Positions 1 through 12,022 of a DNA stretch of 64,000 nt are shown here, piece after piece. The notes below the pieces were generated by a model. It did no database searches and had not been told where the DNA came from. It saw only the letters and a list, made by a program, of their open reading frames with translations. Both the position numbers and the translations under genes were made by a program. Location of the stretch: the NCBI GenBank assembly GCA_036877525.1, contig JAZGTH010000073.1:620001-684000 (forward strand). Reading direction: 5' to 3'. Position 1 is the stretch's first letter, and every line of letters begins with the position of its first letter. Source of the DNA: Chromobotia macracanthus. Lineage: Eukaryota > Chordata > Actinopteri > Cypriniformes > Botiidae.

Positions 1-115
1 TCATTCATCTATCTGTTACAAAAAACGTTAACAGGCCAGTTTTTCACTCTAGTCTAGTACTAACATAAATCTTCTTGCATGATATATGAGTTGATATATG
101 TTCATATAGTCTTAC

Positions 116-3100
116 CAATGTCTATAGCAGAGGCAATGGCCAAAGCAACCAAAGCTTCATTCTGCATTATGACGTGCTCACTGGTTGCCATTGAGATGAG
201 ATGTTGAACTCCATCTGCTTTAATGACAGTGTGGATGACTTCCTTTAGGGACAACAGAGGGGAACATTTTAGAGAAGTAAATGGGCTATGACTGCAGTTA
301 TACTGCATAATGCATTACACAGTAGATCTGTGTGTGTCTCTGTAAAACTCACAGGGTTTCGGCTGTGTCGTATGAGAGCTGCTAAAAGGCGGTTGGCTTC
401 ACCCCTGACACCAACGTGATCTTTAGCATCACACCACTCCATGACCCGTGCTAACAGAACTTCATCCTTCCCCAGTACTGAGGCTGCTTCCTCTGAGAGA
501 GGAAATAAAACAGAAAAATGTACTTGAAATGGAGAGAGGAAATATGCCAAAAAAGTAAATAGAATAGAACAGAACAAACACAATAGAGATACTATGGCAG
601 CACTTTATAGTCTGTTTACCCCTGTATTAAGTTACTCAGATCACCTTTGTCAAGTAAAATAGTCACTTTGAGTCTAGCCACTAATTTACTGCAACAAAGC
701 TGTTGCAGGCCTTTTGACTGTATACCTAGGTGTCTAAGAGCTTACACTGAAATAACACACTTCAGTGAAGGGTTTAAAATTACAGCTTCTACATACCCTA
801 TATTTGAATTGTTTAAAGTTGTAGAGGGAAAAAAATCATTTATCACTATAGTCAGTCATTTGGCAGGTAATTGTATAGTTTAGCAAAGCTCTTGTCTAAA
901 AATTACAGCTTGGCTGTGTACTCCTCTTCAAATGCCAAATGAATGTCCTAATGCCAAATGCCAAATTAATGTTTTACTACCACTAGGACCATGGGCTAAA
1001 TAAAAACCCATATTCAGCAGTATACAATAGATGGTGTGTTTCACAAGAAAAAAAAATTATATTTGCTCGTGAAACACATTTACTTCATAATCTAAAAAGC
1101 TGAATAACTCACCTATCACTGAAAGTTTTTACCATAACCATTGTTGGATAAACTGCAAACTAGCCTTGTGCATCTGTGACCCAACAATACACACAAACGC
1201 TGTTTTCTTGACTCATCACCTTGGCCGTCCACCATCATACGCAAAGTGCCCAGCAGTTTGAATTGGACAGGGGGCATGTCAGAGCGCAGAAGTGTCCTGA
1301 TCCTCTCAGTGACCCCGTCCTCCAACATGCGCACCTTATTAGAGGCTACATGTGGAAAACAGAGAAACCAAGATGACAGATCTAATCACATACACACATA
1401 ACTCTTCTGAATAGACCATCAAAGATCAGCATCAACTTAGTGTTGGTTTGGTACCAAGGAAGTCTTGCTGGTTAGGCTTGTTAAGAAGCCTGTTAAAACA
1501 CCACCACATCATAACTGCCCTGAATGTAATATATGATGGTGATCAGCCATTCTGTATATTTTTTAAGGGAAACACTCCAAAATACAGAATATATTTACAC
1601 ATGGTTGCTTGATCATATTGAATTATATTGAAAAGAACAGAAAAATAGAACCTGGAATGGCAAGGTTTCTAAGTGCGCTGAGGCCAGCATGCTGTACAGA
1701 AACATCTCCCTCTGTTATATGCTGCTCCAGCAGATCCAGAATATGAGGAACAACCCCTAATTCCAACATCTTCACACAGTTGCTGTCTAAGAACAAAATG
1801 TAGTGAATACCTTCCATAGAAATCTGCACCATTTACAAGCATGAAAGTAAAAAAGCACATTAGCTACATCATCTTCTCACCATTTCTGGCAAAGTTAGCA
1901 ATGGCCAGAGCTCCTGACAACTGGAGCTCAGTGTTTGTTGACTGCAGCCAGGAGAGAACATCCTGATACACTGTCCCCTTCCCTTCTCCAAAACACTTTT
2001 GCATTGATTCATCTGTAACAGAATGCATATAGTCATGCATATATAATCCATAATGAATTACTGGACTATCAGTTTAAGTAAATGAGACAAACATACCTCC
2101 CAGTAGGAGGGATACTATGAGGTTTGAGGCCACTTTGATGCTGCAGAGGTCATGTGTGTCAGAGCCGCCCTGAAGAGTTCGAATCATTTCGGAGAGAGCC
2201 TCAGGCACACCTGACTCCACAAACTGCAGCTTTAGAGCATCTGAAAGACATACACATGTGCTCACACTGGGATTCACAAGGGCCCAGTGTGGGGCCTAGG
2301 GACTTTTTAGACATCATCACCAAGAATGACGACTAAGGTTCCAAGGTAGTTCACATTTTAAGCAAGGGCGGTGATTGTTATGTCGAAGCTGAGTCCACAC
2401 ATGCCCCTGGTTTTGATATGTGGCTCACCATTTTCTCCCAGTGACCCAAGAACCTCCAGTATGAGATGTCGACGTTCTGCATCTGGTGCCCGCTTCAGCT
2501 GATAGGTCAAAACCTCTGCCACGCCCACATCTGCCAGAGCTTCTCGTGCAGCATCTGATCAAACATGAAGAGGTTTAAACTCTGACTCCATTGGACTTGA
2601 AACACGCGGCACGTATTTTTAGAACAGAATTTCTGAACTGTTGCCATTGTACAACAATTTACTGAGATAGCATAATAAAAATACCTGAGCTTTTCCATAA
2701 ATATGAGTAACAGGCTAGTAGGAATATATTGGGGTGGCATTGCTATAAAAACTAAGATTGCTCAGTATTGTATATATCCAGTCAGGTAGTGATTTTAGTT
2801 TTATTAAGCATAGTTTTAGAGCCACCACATTTATCTTACCCACATCAGCGAGGTTGCAGAGTGCCAGCAGGCAGACATTTACCAGCGGGTCATTCTCAGG
2901 ATACTGCTGCATTATGGTCACCAGCCTTGGGATGACTCCATTCTCCACCAGCTGCGTCTGCTGAGCAGCTAAAAGAGAGAGAGACATGGGGAAGGTGGGT
3001 GAGTGGACATACAGAGACATATGGTACAGGCAAGGAAGGGGTCGGCATTAACAACCATAGAAGATGTGAGAACATGAATGGAGAAATACAATAACATTTA

Positions 3101-5099
3101 CATTTATGCATACATAGACAGAAGCTTTACAGTGCATTCAGAATACACATATTATTGAAACTGTGACCTTGACATTACTAGCATCATGATCTAGCAGCTG
3201 AGTTACAGGAAAGCAATGAATGGTCATTTGTTTTGTTCTTAATGCTTGTAATGATTATGGGTTTAGTTAGTGACAGAACAGTATTACTTACCATTTTCAA
3301 AGCAGATACGTCCAATTGCTCGGCCCGTGTGTAGCAGCTGGTCCTGGTCTGAGCTGTTCAGTAAAGGCACTAATGCAGTCACCAAACCTGCTTGAATACA
3401 GTGCCCCCGCACAGCAGCTAACAAATACACACATGAGATATTTGATGTTACAGTAGTAACCACCCATTCATCTCTGTTGCTCTTAAATCTAATACATAGG
3501 ACTACTAGTATAGTTTAATAATATGTTATTAGTTTGCCTCACCCCCTTATAGACATTTTTGGTTAGTTGTATGAAGGGTATTTTAATGTCATGTGTGTGT
3601 GTGTGTGTGTGTGTGTGCGTACAGATCCTACTGTACATGGAATGGCAAACAAAATAAAACTTAAATAAAAAGCTTTTTTTATTTTTAATAAAAAACTTAA
3701 TTATTTTTTACCTTCCCTGGCCATCTCTGCTATCAGCAGGGTAACCTGAGAGGTGAGGGCACTCCTCTTCCTCAGGACTTGAGCCAATATGGGCAGAACA
3801 CCACTAGAAGCTATTTTCTCTGCTGTTCCTGTCTCTAGACATAGAAAAAGAGCTTTTGATTATTGTGTGTTGATGTATGTGCATAAGTGTGTGTATGTGT
3901 GTGTTTATGGGTTGATATTCATATACAGCTCTGTGTTCTATGAGTAACAGTTTTTGAGACAGTATAAGGGGGAGGAGATGGACGAGACATAGATAACTGA
4001 ATGGAAGAAATCACAACACTATATGGTGGCTAAAGGAATGGAAGTCATGACTCACTTTTTGAGTCTGTGCACTTTAAAACATACATGCACATTATTATTA
4101 TTATTATTATTATTATGTATTATTCTTTTCAGATGATGTGAGCTAAAAAAGCTAATTTATGGTACTATGGCATGGTTTCTGTCCAACTGCATTGATAATT
4201 GTAAATGACCAAATGATCTTGACCAATGATATTTGAAAGGTTTCCCCTCTGGAATTTCTAATGTCTCTTTAGAATAGCATTTTGGATATCTAAAGAAATG
4301 ACTGTGGTTAACATGAGTTGTTTTTATTTAAGAGACTGTTTTTATTCTGTACTAATAAATTACACACAGTCATACCTCAAACATGAATTTTGATAATATA
4401 ATTATATGATTATAAATATAAGCTGTTAACATGTCACTGCATTAAGACTGCAGTGATGATGCCTTTTTTGTCAAGCACAAAAACTCTCATTTTCATTTCA
4501 CTCAAGAATTAAAAATGGAAAACTAGATATATTGAATTAAACCAGTAAAATAATCTTTAAAGCATGTTCTTTACATCTCACCTGCCAAAGCCTTTTTACA
4601 ACTTTTTTCACACCTGGTCTCTTATCTTGCTGCTTCAATTTTTATTTTTCCTCTTCCTTATGGATTTAAATTGTGTGCTCTAGAGATGCTCTGACAGAAA
4701 GCCCTCACAGTAATCATCTCAGGTTCAAAGCAGTAGGTGAGTATCTTCTCTTGAGATGGTGACACAGATTCTCCATAGATGCTAGCAGGAGACAATCTGT
4801 CATTAAAGAATGTTCTCCTCAAGAAAGACATCCACACGGGCCAGTGTGGCAGGTCAAGCTGTCAGAGCTGTCAGGAAGCCTAGCTACCATGGTAACATTG
4901 ACTTTGTGTTCTTTTGTGGGGGCTGCTTTCCATATTTAGAAAAGCACAAGAAATGAGCCAAGATGGGCCAGCTGGTGGAAACTAATTTGTGGTGGAGGCA
5001 AGAATGAGCAGAAGATGGGGAGCGAAATGGAGAAAAGGAGAGACAGATTAATCAGATTAACCCTTTCCACCCTTCCCTTTTGCTTATCCTCCCTTGTTT

Positions 5100-5132
<33 letters not shown>

Positions 5133-6765
5133 AAATGTAAATGCGGATTAGTTATCTCCTGTTTGTGCTCCAGTCTGGTAGCAGGTAGATAAGATGACCC
5201 TTTGTCTTCCTTCATACTGTGCGAAGTGTGAAGGAAGACAGTGGAGAAAGTGGAGAAACTGAAATAGATGGAGGAGTAATTGGTGAGTAGATGGTGTAGA
5301 CACTCACTCTTCTCTAATAGGAGGTTCAGCAGAACATCGAGATGAGGCTTGAGCTCCTCCTCCACTATATCTGTGCTCACACTAATTCCCTTCAGGGCTT
5401 CACTGAGAGATTCTGAAACACAGTCACACTACATCAGCACAACATCTAAAAGCAACAAGTGATACAGTCTTTAGGCTGTTTTTCATGATAATTCATTACC
5501 ATTTCAATTGTGTGATCCTAAGATGACCCTACTAAAAACACTAGCATTAATTTTCAGTGTTGTTTCATGCTGGTTTATGCTCTTTAAAATTGTTTGGAAC
5601 TGGTCCAGCTGATGGACCGACATAGCCATGATGGCCATGATGGTCAGCCAGCATGGTCTTTTTGGTGAAGGAAGTTAGATGACCAGAGAAGTCTTTCTGG
5701 TTAGGGGTACTTAAATCCCTTCGCATGTACTATACATCAGCATACCATGATGGGTACCAACATCCAAAACACAACATATGCTGGAGACCAGCTGTGCTGA
5801 TTTTGTTTTAGCAAGGAATGTACATATGTAGAGCAAACCTTAATTCAACAGGTTCAGTGAAGTCTGTTCTCTCAATGAATAACACAACCTCCTAAAATGA
5901 TTCAATTTGGAAAGCAAATCAGGATTATTCAAGCATTCTCTGTGAGTTATTTAGCCTGTGGACAAACATGTCAGTTTTGTTTTATTTCAATCTCCTGTGA
6001 CATTCTTTACAGAAAATCTGCCATATCAGTCATGTATATGTTTCCAAAGTGGTTGACAATCATCATAGACTTATTATAGACCATCAATAATCATCAATGA
6101 CGTTTCAACCATGGTATACTACATTACATTAAACATCAGGTGTATCATGTTTGTTTTCACAGTATGATGCACAGTTTCCAGGCACAGGAGGAAAACAGAG
6201 TGTAAGTAATTACTGTAAGTAATCACCCTGATAATCCCTGGTAAGCAGAATGAAAATAGACGTGGAGGGGGGCTATCAGACAAAAAGACAGCATTCATTA
6301 TTCCATGATCCAGTCAAACTCAGGATAAACATTTCATATTAGTGCTTACCATTGCAGGAGTAAAGGGCAGTGAAGAAAGAAGCAGTACGTATGATAGCTG
6401 GGTGAAGTTGAGGATACCCTGGGGCTCTCATTAACTCAGGGTGTCTGGCTCCCAGCATGCCCTTATATAAACACCTACAAATAATGACCTCTCAGATAGA
6501 CCTCTCAATTAATGAGGGTTTAGCTCACCTGGGAGGCTAATCTCAATTCCAATGCTCATAAACTATGAAACAGTGACCTTTATAGAAAAAGCATGAGAAG
6601 AAGAACTGGACAGTATAGCTTGTGATTTTCACCTTCTTATTGATTACAACTCACAGCAGGAATCTGACATAGCTGTAATTGTATAACTGACTGTGACTAG
6701 CTCAATGCAAATGCATACAGAGGATTAAATAGTAGAGGTTATAATCACTCACCTATTTCTGCCAT
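116..6765 (-). CDS. rap1gds1: SmgGDS / RAP1GDS1-like armadillo-repeat protein, 3' end beyond window
   Basis: Role (family knowledge): SmgGDS is a cytosolic armadillo-repeat guanine exchange factor and chaperone for prenylated small GTPases such as RhoA and Rap1. Coding exons, 5' to 3' on the minus strand: 6765-6753, 5412-5308, 3834-3712, 3417-3292, 2968-2840, 2554-2429, 2240-2097, 2012-1881, 1786-1652, 1345-1220, 492-353, 242-116. All junctions are GT-AG. All are phase 1 except the junction between exons 353-492 and 116-242, which is phase 0, and the reading frame holds across all 1426 coding bases (475 codons). The start reads MAEIESLSEALKGI, comparable to human MADNLSDTLKKL. Diagnostic stretches include GALAIANFARND, ALSALRNLAIP, MPPVQFKLLGTLRM and MATSEHVIMQNEALVAL. 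The missing C-terminus is about 84 residues in human, so the full protein would be about 559 aa, matching the short SmgGDS-558 form. Sequence between the matching blocks is much less conserved than in zswim8 in this window, so it may be an ohnolog rather than the orthologous rap1gds1. Confidence 0.9.
1441..1575. repeat. Degenerate short fish repeat
   Basis: Contains the string GAAGTCTTGCTGGTTAGG, nearly repeated in the 5560-5820 repeat as GAAGTCTTTCTGGTTAGG. The shared segment and the TGCTGG-type motifs mark both as old copies of one family. No transposase coding is present. Confidence 0.35.
2840..3417 (-). other. Junction where the SmgGDS-607 extra ARM exon would lie; absent here
   Basis: Exon 3417-3292 ends in GRAIGRICFEN and exon 2968-2840 begins AAQQTQLVENGVIPRL. 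In human SmgGDS-607 an extra armadillo repeat of about 49 residues lies between the equivalent blocks (RALGNICYD and DSLQAQLINMGVIP). The 323-bp intron between them (2969-3291) shows no minus-strand reading frame resembling that repeat; part of it is a degenerate SINE tail. The gene as visible can therefore encode only the short form. Confidence 0.7.
3092..3145 (-). repeat. Tail fragment of HE1/DANA-like SINE
   Basis: Matches the 3' conserved tail of the SINE at 43777-43947 in reverse orientation (CATTTACATTTATGCAT followed by GCTTTACAGTGCATTCA). It lies in an intron of the rap1gds1-like gene. Truncated and diverged. Confidence 0.45.
3591..3618. repeat. (TG)n microsatellite
   Basis: About 13 TG units with a single interruption near the right end. 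Intronic to the rap1gds1-like gene. Confidence 0.85.
4091..4116. repeat. (TTA)n microsatellite
   Basis: About eight uninterrupted ATT/TTA units inside an intron of the rap1gds1-like gene. Confidence 0.8.
5103..5132. repeat. (CT)n microsatellite
   Basis: A pyrimidine run of about 14 CT units, intronic to the minus-strand gene. Confidence 0.8.
5413..6752 (-). other. Intron 1 of the rap1gds1-like gene
   Basis: The 1340-bp first intron holds a degenerate fish repeat (about 5560-5820) and an exon-like stretch at 6351-6474 with a good acceptor and a GTAAGC donor. No other coding signal was recognised. Confidence 0.6.
5560..5820. repeat. Degenerate inverted-repeat DNA element
   Basis: Rich in GCTGGT/ACCAGC-type motifs in both orientations (for example TGGTCCAGCTGATGG near its left side and GGAGACCAGCTG near its right), the look of a short palindromic non-autonomous element of teleosts. 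Related to the repeat at 1441-1575. Boundaries are approximate and no target duplication was resolved. Confidence 0.4.
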
Positions 6766-7646
6766 GACCACAAGTCCACTGAGTCCGAGCCTTCTGGTGT
6801 CTGTGTGTGTCTCTGCAGATGCGTGTGGTGACAGTGTGTAGAAGCAGTCGTTCTCAAGGCAGAATGTACAGCATAAGAATGCCTGAAGTCAGTACAGCAG
6901 CCGTGCCTCTCCTCCACTCCTCACCCTTCCCATTTGTGCTGATCACACATGCGTATTGCTTCAGTCCCTTTCTGTCATCCACTTTCTCACTTTCACTCTG
7001 TGCCTGTCAGTGATGCCACTGCATCCACTTTGGCTAATTCACATGCACTATTATTTCTGCACCTTGCTTGCCGATGTAATTCTCCCCACCCCAGCACTCA
7101 GCTCTAGTTTCTTGTTGCTCCATCCCTCCCTTCTCATAATACACTCTAAATCCTAAAGCTGTTCAAAGCTCATCAGTTGACAAACAGCCTGAGGAATACA
7201 CTGAGGTTGATACACAACCCCCGGGTTCTTAGCTGTACTTGCTGGTCTTACCCCTTAAAATTATGAACACTGGGTATGTGAATAGGGGGTCTAGCCGCTA
7301 TTTATCAAGATATTAGCAGGGCTGTCTTACTGTAGAGGATTCATTCAAAGAGATATAAATAATGCATTTTTATTTTTGGGTCTATGATTTTATTCAGATT
7401 GTGAAAAACTCATTGCAGATTAAAAAAATCTCTGTTTAAAAACATGGAATTCAAGAATCTATTCATGAGTGACAGCAGCAATGTGTTAAATATTAGATGG
7501 GTTAGTGAGACAGTAATGATATTTTTGATCTACAAGTTTGAACTGTATAAATTAAATAGATCAATAATTATATAACACGGTATTGCGCACACTCTCTCCA
7601 GCACCATGACTTGCATGAGAATATAACAATAGAACAGTGTATTCCA

Positions 7647-7660
7647 TCAGCAGAGGGCAG
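7647..7660 (+). promoter_or_regulatory. CTCF-like core motif
   Basis: TCAGCAGAGGGCAG matches the vertebrate CTCF core consensus CCASYAGRKGGCRS at 13 of 14 positions. Similar strings also occur by chance and in fish repeats, so binding is only a possibility. Confidence 0.3.
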
Positions 7661-8198
7661 CAACAATCATTTGAATAAACAGCAATTTATAAGCAGTTTG
7701 TAGACAAATAAACAAATCAGAATAGACAATCACAACAAAACAGTGCATCCCAGAATAACCCCAGAAAGTCTAGTAGTTTGTGTCACCTTCCAACAAGGTA
7801 CTGCTGCAGTATCACGGTGAATGTGTCAGATGTATCAGATGAAAATACCTATATTACGTTAATGCAATCAGTACCATTGTACTGACTGATTATATTCATG
7901 GTAGTTATTTATACAGTAACCCAATATGTTATTTAAATAATAACCCACAGAATATCACGTTACTGCCAACATGGTTTTGCAATGGTACATGTCCAAAAGA
8001 CATAGTAGTTCTATGATATTTTGGCACTTTTTGTTAGGTTTTGTGTTTACTTTGAAATCAAAACATTGTATTTATTTTTTACATAAAAATGTATGTGTTG
8101 TTGTGTCTGAATGTGTGCATTTAGCTAAAGACATAACTCAGACCATCAATAAGCACACCTATTATTTGTTTTCTGTCATTTCCATGTAATAGTTTTAA

Positions 8199-8212
8199 GC
8201 AGCAGAGGGCAG
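8199..8212 (+). promoter_or_regulatory. CTCF-like core motif, second copy
   Basis: GCAGCAGAGGGCAG also matches the CTCF core at 13 of 14 positions, in the same orientation as, and about 550 bp from, the motif at 7647. Confidence 0.3.
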
Positions 8213-9851
8213 TATAAGGCCATACCTTATTACAAAAACCCTTCTGTAAGACAGGTTTTTTGTGTAACCATACAGTCAAAATTGTTCTATGGCATTGTAA
8301 AACACCTTTTTTAAGAGTGAACTCACAGGAGTAAACAATGTAGCTTTGAGTTTGACAGGTTCACAAAGAATTGCTGCATTTTACATAGAGTGGTCAGCCA
8401 AGATGCAACTGCATGATTTTGCATAACCATTTTTACGTGAGTAATGTGTATTGTTGACATATATGGTGTCATGGATAATAAAAGAGGAGCAGCTAATCAG
8501 TGGCCAGCATACATGAGACGCATACCAGATGGCACCTTGTGAAGTTTGTGCGGAGCTGTAATCTAGCCATATGGTGGCTACTTTAGATTTGTTTAACATT
8601 TTAAAAGGTGACTGATGAAACATTAGAACATTTTTAGCATAACAAACATAACAATTTGTTTTAAACAAGCATAAACAACAAAACAAGTAATATAATAAGT
8701 AAAGAATAGTGCAACTCTACAGAAGACGTACCGAAAGCACAGAAATACATATACATTATAATGTAATGAATTATGAGTGCTATAAGAGTAATTTGCCACC
8801 CAAGATGATATTCTATATTTTAAACAGACATGCACAGATGAGACTCCAGGGCCTCATGTCTGGAATTCAAGACACTGGAATATCATTAGTGTCAAACACT
8901 ACAGGCTGCATGTTTGTGCCTATTCAGTAATTCGAAACTGCTCCTACATCAGCCTCTAATCCCAAACAGACCAAACTTGATAGTCAGATGACTTACATCT
9001 GTTTAAACAAAACCTTTATTAGCCTTTCCAAATAAATAGCCTTTGCAAATAAATCTCAGTCACAAGATCAGAGGTTAGGGCAAAAAGTCAAATGTCACTA
9101 TAAACAACCATTCTGACCCAAAATGTTTCACAGAGGCATTCAGTTCCTGTGTTGTTTCACCCCTATTGATAAATCAGAGAAAAACACATCTCACTACAAT
9201 CACTGTAATCCAAAGAAAAACAGATCATGTCACTTACACACAAGTAAATATTTCAGTTGGTTCCATTTGTTATACAATCAAATACCCCTAAAAACAAGTT
9301 ACCACCAAACTATCATCATAGTAAATGTAATTAAAACAAATCAGATCATGTGATAAACACAAGCAAAGACATGCACAAAATGACTGAAACATGTAATTAG
9401 GCTGCACTTCAGGTCTTGTTAAGCTCTAACAACAGTTATTGTTATTCCCCCAAACGTTTGGTATGTACATGGTACTTAATTGAAATAGTATACATTAATA
9501 GGCAGAGTGACAAGAGTATTTCATTCAAACTGATGTCAATCTGGAGTAATACTCCCTTAACATGCATAGTGGGACAATTGCCATAATAATGTCAAATAGC
9601 AATCATTTAATAATACATTAAAACATATGCATAATACTTATAAATGATGCAAGAGTCTTGCAATACTACAGAGGAACAAAGTCAAAAGATGCAGGATAGA
9701 GGTGAAGTAATTGCTCTACAGAATGCACTGATGACCAGACAGACTTCATTAGCTAATGGATCTGCCTTTCATTAATCAATTCACAATTCCAGACAGTCCT
9801 CGCAAGGACCAGGCTGTCTCTCTGCTCCTTTTGGTCGTTTCTGTGTCTGTT

Positions 9852-9852
<1 letters not shown>

Positions 9853-9918
<66 letters not shown>
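9853..9918. repeat. Compound (CT)n(CA)n microsatellite
   Basis: About 18 CT units run directly into about 14 CA units. Apparent open frames across it are periodic translations of the repeat, not genes. Confidence 0.9.
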
Positions 9919-9920
<2 letters not shown>

Positions 9921-11943
9921 TGTCCTATGTCATTTTTTTCTATTCCTTTGTATTCCACATGACATACCCTCAATTTCTTCTCACCTTGTACTGAGATATT
10001 GGGTGATGATGGCTGTCTGCTGTATATGTGTGAAATTATATACACAGAATAATTTAAGTCAATGTAAAAATCAATTTATTTGAATAATTTTAAATCAATT
10101 TAATTTAATTGATTAATAAATCATAATAAAATAACTTGCATACAGGCAATGAAGATGCATTGGAAGAGAGACTACGGTTTTATATAATAAAGTATGTATG
10201 TTCTAAATTTGTAATTTACAGTACTTATCAAATGAGTGTGTAGACATGGGTGTGTGAGTAATGCCTGAATGTTCTGTGTTTGGCAGATGGGTGTCATGGC
10301 TGTTCTACAGGGGGTGAGCAGAGAAAACTTGTGTCTATCAGTGCTACATCTGTGCCATCTGAAATAAAGGCCCACACCATGGCATCTCATAAAACATTCA
10401 TCATCCTCATACACTCAGAGAGCTCCTACTCTCCTCTGGGACTTCTTCCATTATCATAACAGACTTAACTCTGCATATAAAAAACTAAATGAGAAGATCA
10501 TATTCATATTCATGAGACTGTGTGAAATCAGATTACATAAAATTAAAAATTAACAGTGGTAGAACACTGGTAGAACCAGGCACACTCATCTTGAGAATTC
10601 AGGGAAATTTAAATGAATTAGAAATTTTTAAAACTCAAGAAAGCAAGACAAAAGCATTACTAGACCTGTTTAGTGAACTATTACATATGGGTCACCAAGT
10701 TTTTCATCAAAATTCTGTAAAGCAGAAAATGATTGTTTAACTTAGCTTCATTATTCTATAGGCACATAAAGCTTTAGCTCTCTTAAATCCTCAAAGCCAC
10801 TGTTAATTCATTTTCCCTTGGCTGTAAGTTATACTGAGTATACTGATATTATATTAAGCCTTCCATTCATTCTCCACATCATGCCTTTTAGTGTTACACA
10901 ACCATTAAGCTCATTCTAAAAGTGGAATGAGGGACTAATATTGAATTATATAACTTCTATACCTTGATAATGGCAGTGACCATAGTAATTCTATATTATA
11001 TTATTACTGAATATACAGTCCAGAAGAAAATCTATTACATTGTCATCAACAGTGGAAGTTCTAGCTTGCCCTGAGAGACCCCCCACCCCACCCCCCTGTA
11101 CAAATCAGAGATACTGAAGGTGTCCCAAATTGCACCCTTATGCACTACTCTGCAAAATGTGTAATTCTGTGGTTCCCATGACCAGAATTAAGAACCACTA
11201 ATATAGAGTAACTCATAGATCTTAATTAGGCAGTTACCGCCAAATGTTTGAACTGTTGTGGCAATCTAGATTTATTTTGGAAGGCCTTAGTGGAGATAGC
11301 TGCATTCATGCAGGGTCACCTTACAGAGCAGCATGGGTCACTAAACCCTCCATGACCCAGTGAGACAATGAGGCAGGAAAATGTCATGACCCCTAGTTGT
11401 TCTGGTATGTTTGTGCAGTTCATTCAGTTCATTGGATAATCTGCCCTGAGACTGTTTGAGAATGAATCTTTCACTGTCTATTAGAAAAAACTCATTTGAA
11501 TTTTTAAACTAAATCTGGATCCATTTTAATTGAATGCAAATAAATGTCAGGAAAAACTTCCCTAAAATTACTAATGAAAGAACAAAAACAAAACCAATTT
11601 AACCGTGTCCATTGTCCAATAGCCCAGCTTAGTTCTAAGAAAAACAGCTTGGTCAGGCTTGTTGAATGAAGCCTGAAATAAATAAATAAAGAGAATGATT
11701 TATAATTGTGAGCTTAAAAACACAGTGTCACTAAATCGACAAAAAAAGCTTTATGTACAGGCCATTGAGGTGAGGTCAGTCAAGCAAACAGGAGCAGAGA
11801 AGGTCAGAAATCAAGAAGGGGCATCTTTGTCTTTTTGGTTTTATCCATGTTAACAGATTCTGCTGGCTCATCAAAAAAACAATACATGCACAAAAAGTCA
11901 ATTCACAGCTCAGAGCTAGACTTGCATTCCCTTCGCTGCAAAA

Positions 11944-12022
11944 ATATAATATAATATAATATAATATAATATAATATAATATAATATAATATAATATAAT
12001 ATAATATAATATAATATAATAT
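11944..12022. repeat. (ATAAT)n pentanucleotide array
   Basis: About 15 near-perfect ATAAT units in tandem, intergenic. Confidence 0.9.

Larger units (their letters stand above)
3835..5307 (-). other. Intron 2 of the rap1gds1-like gene
   Basis: A 1473-bp intron. It contains a (TTA)n run near 4091-4116 and a (CT)n run near 5103-5132. No additional exon or mobile-element coding sequence was recognised in it. Confidence 0.6.

Noticed and set aside
9776..10083. Frames over the (CT)n(CA)n repeat on both strands
   Set aside because: Low-complexity translation of a microsatellite with no gene structure.
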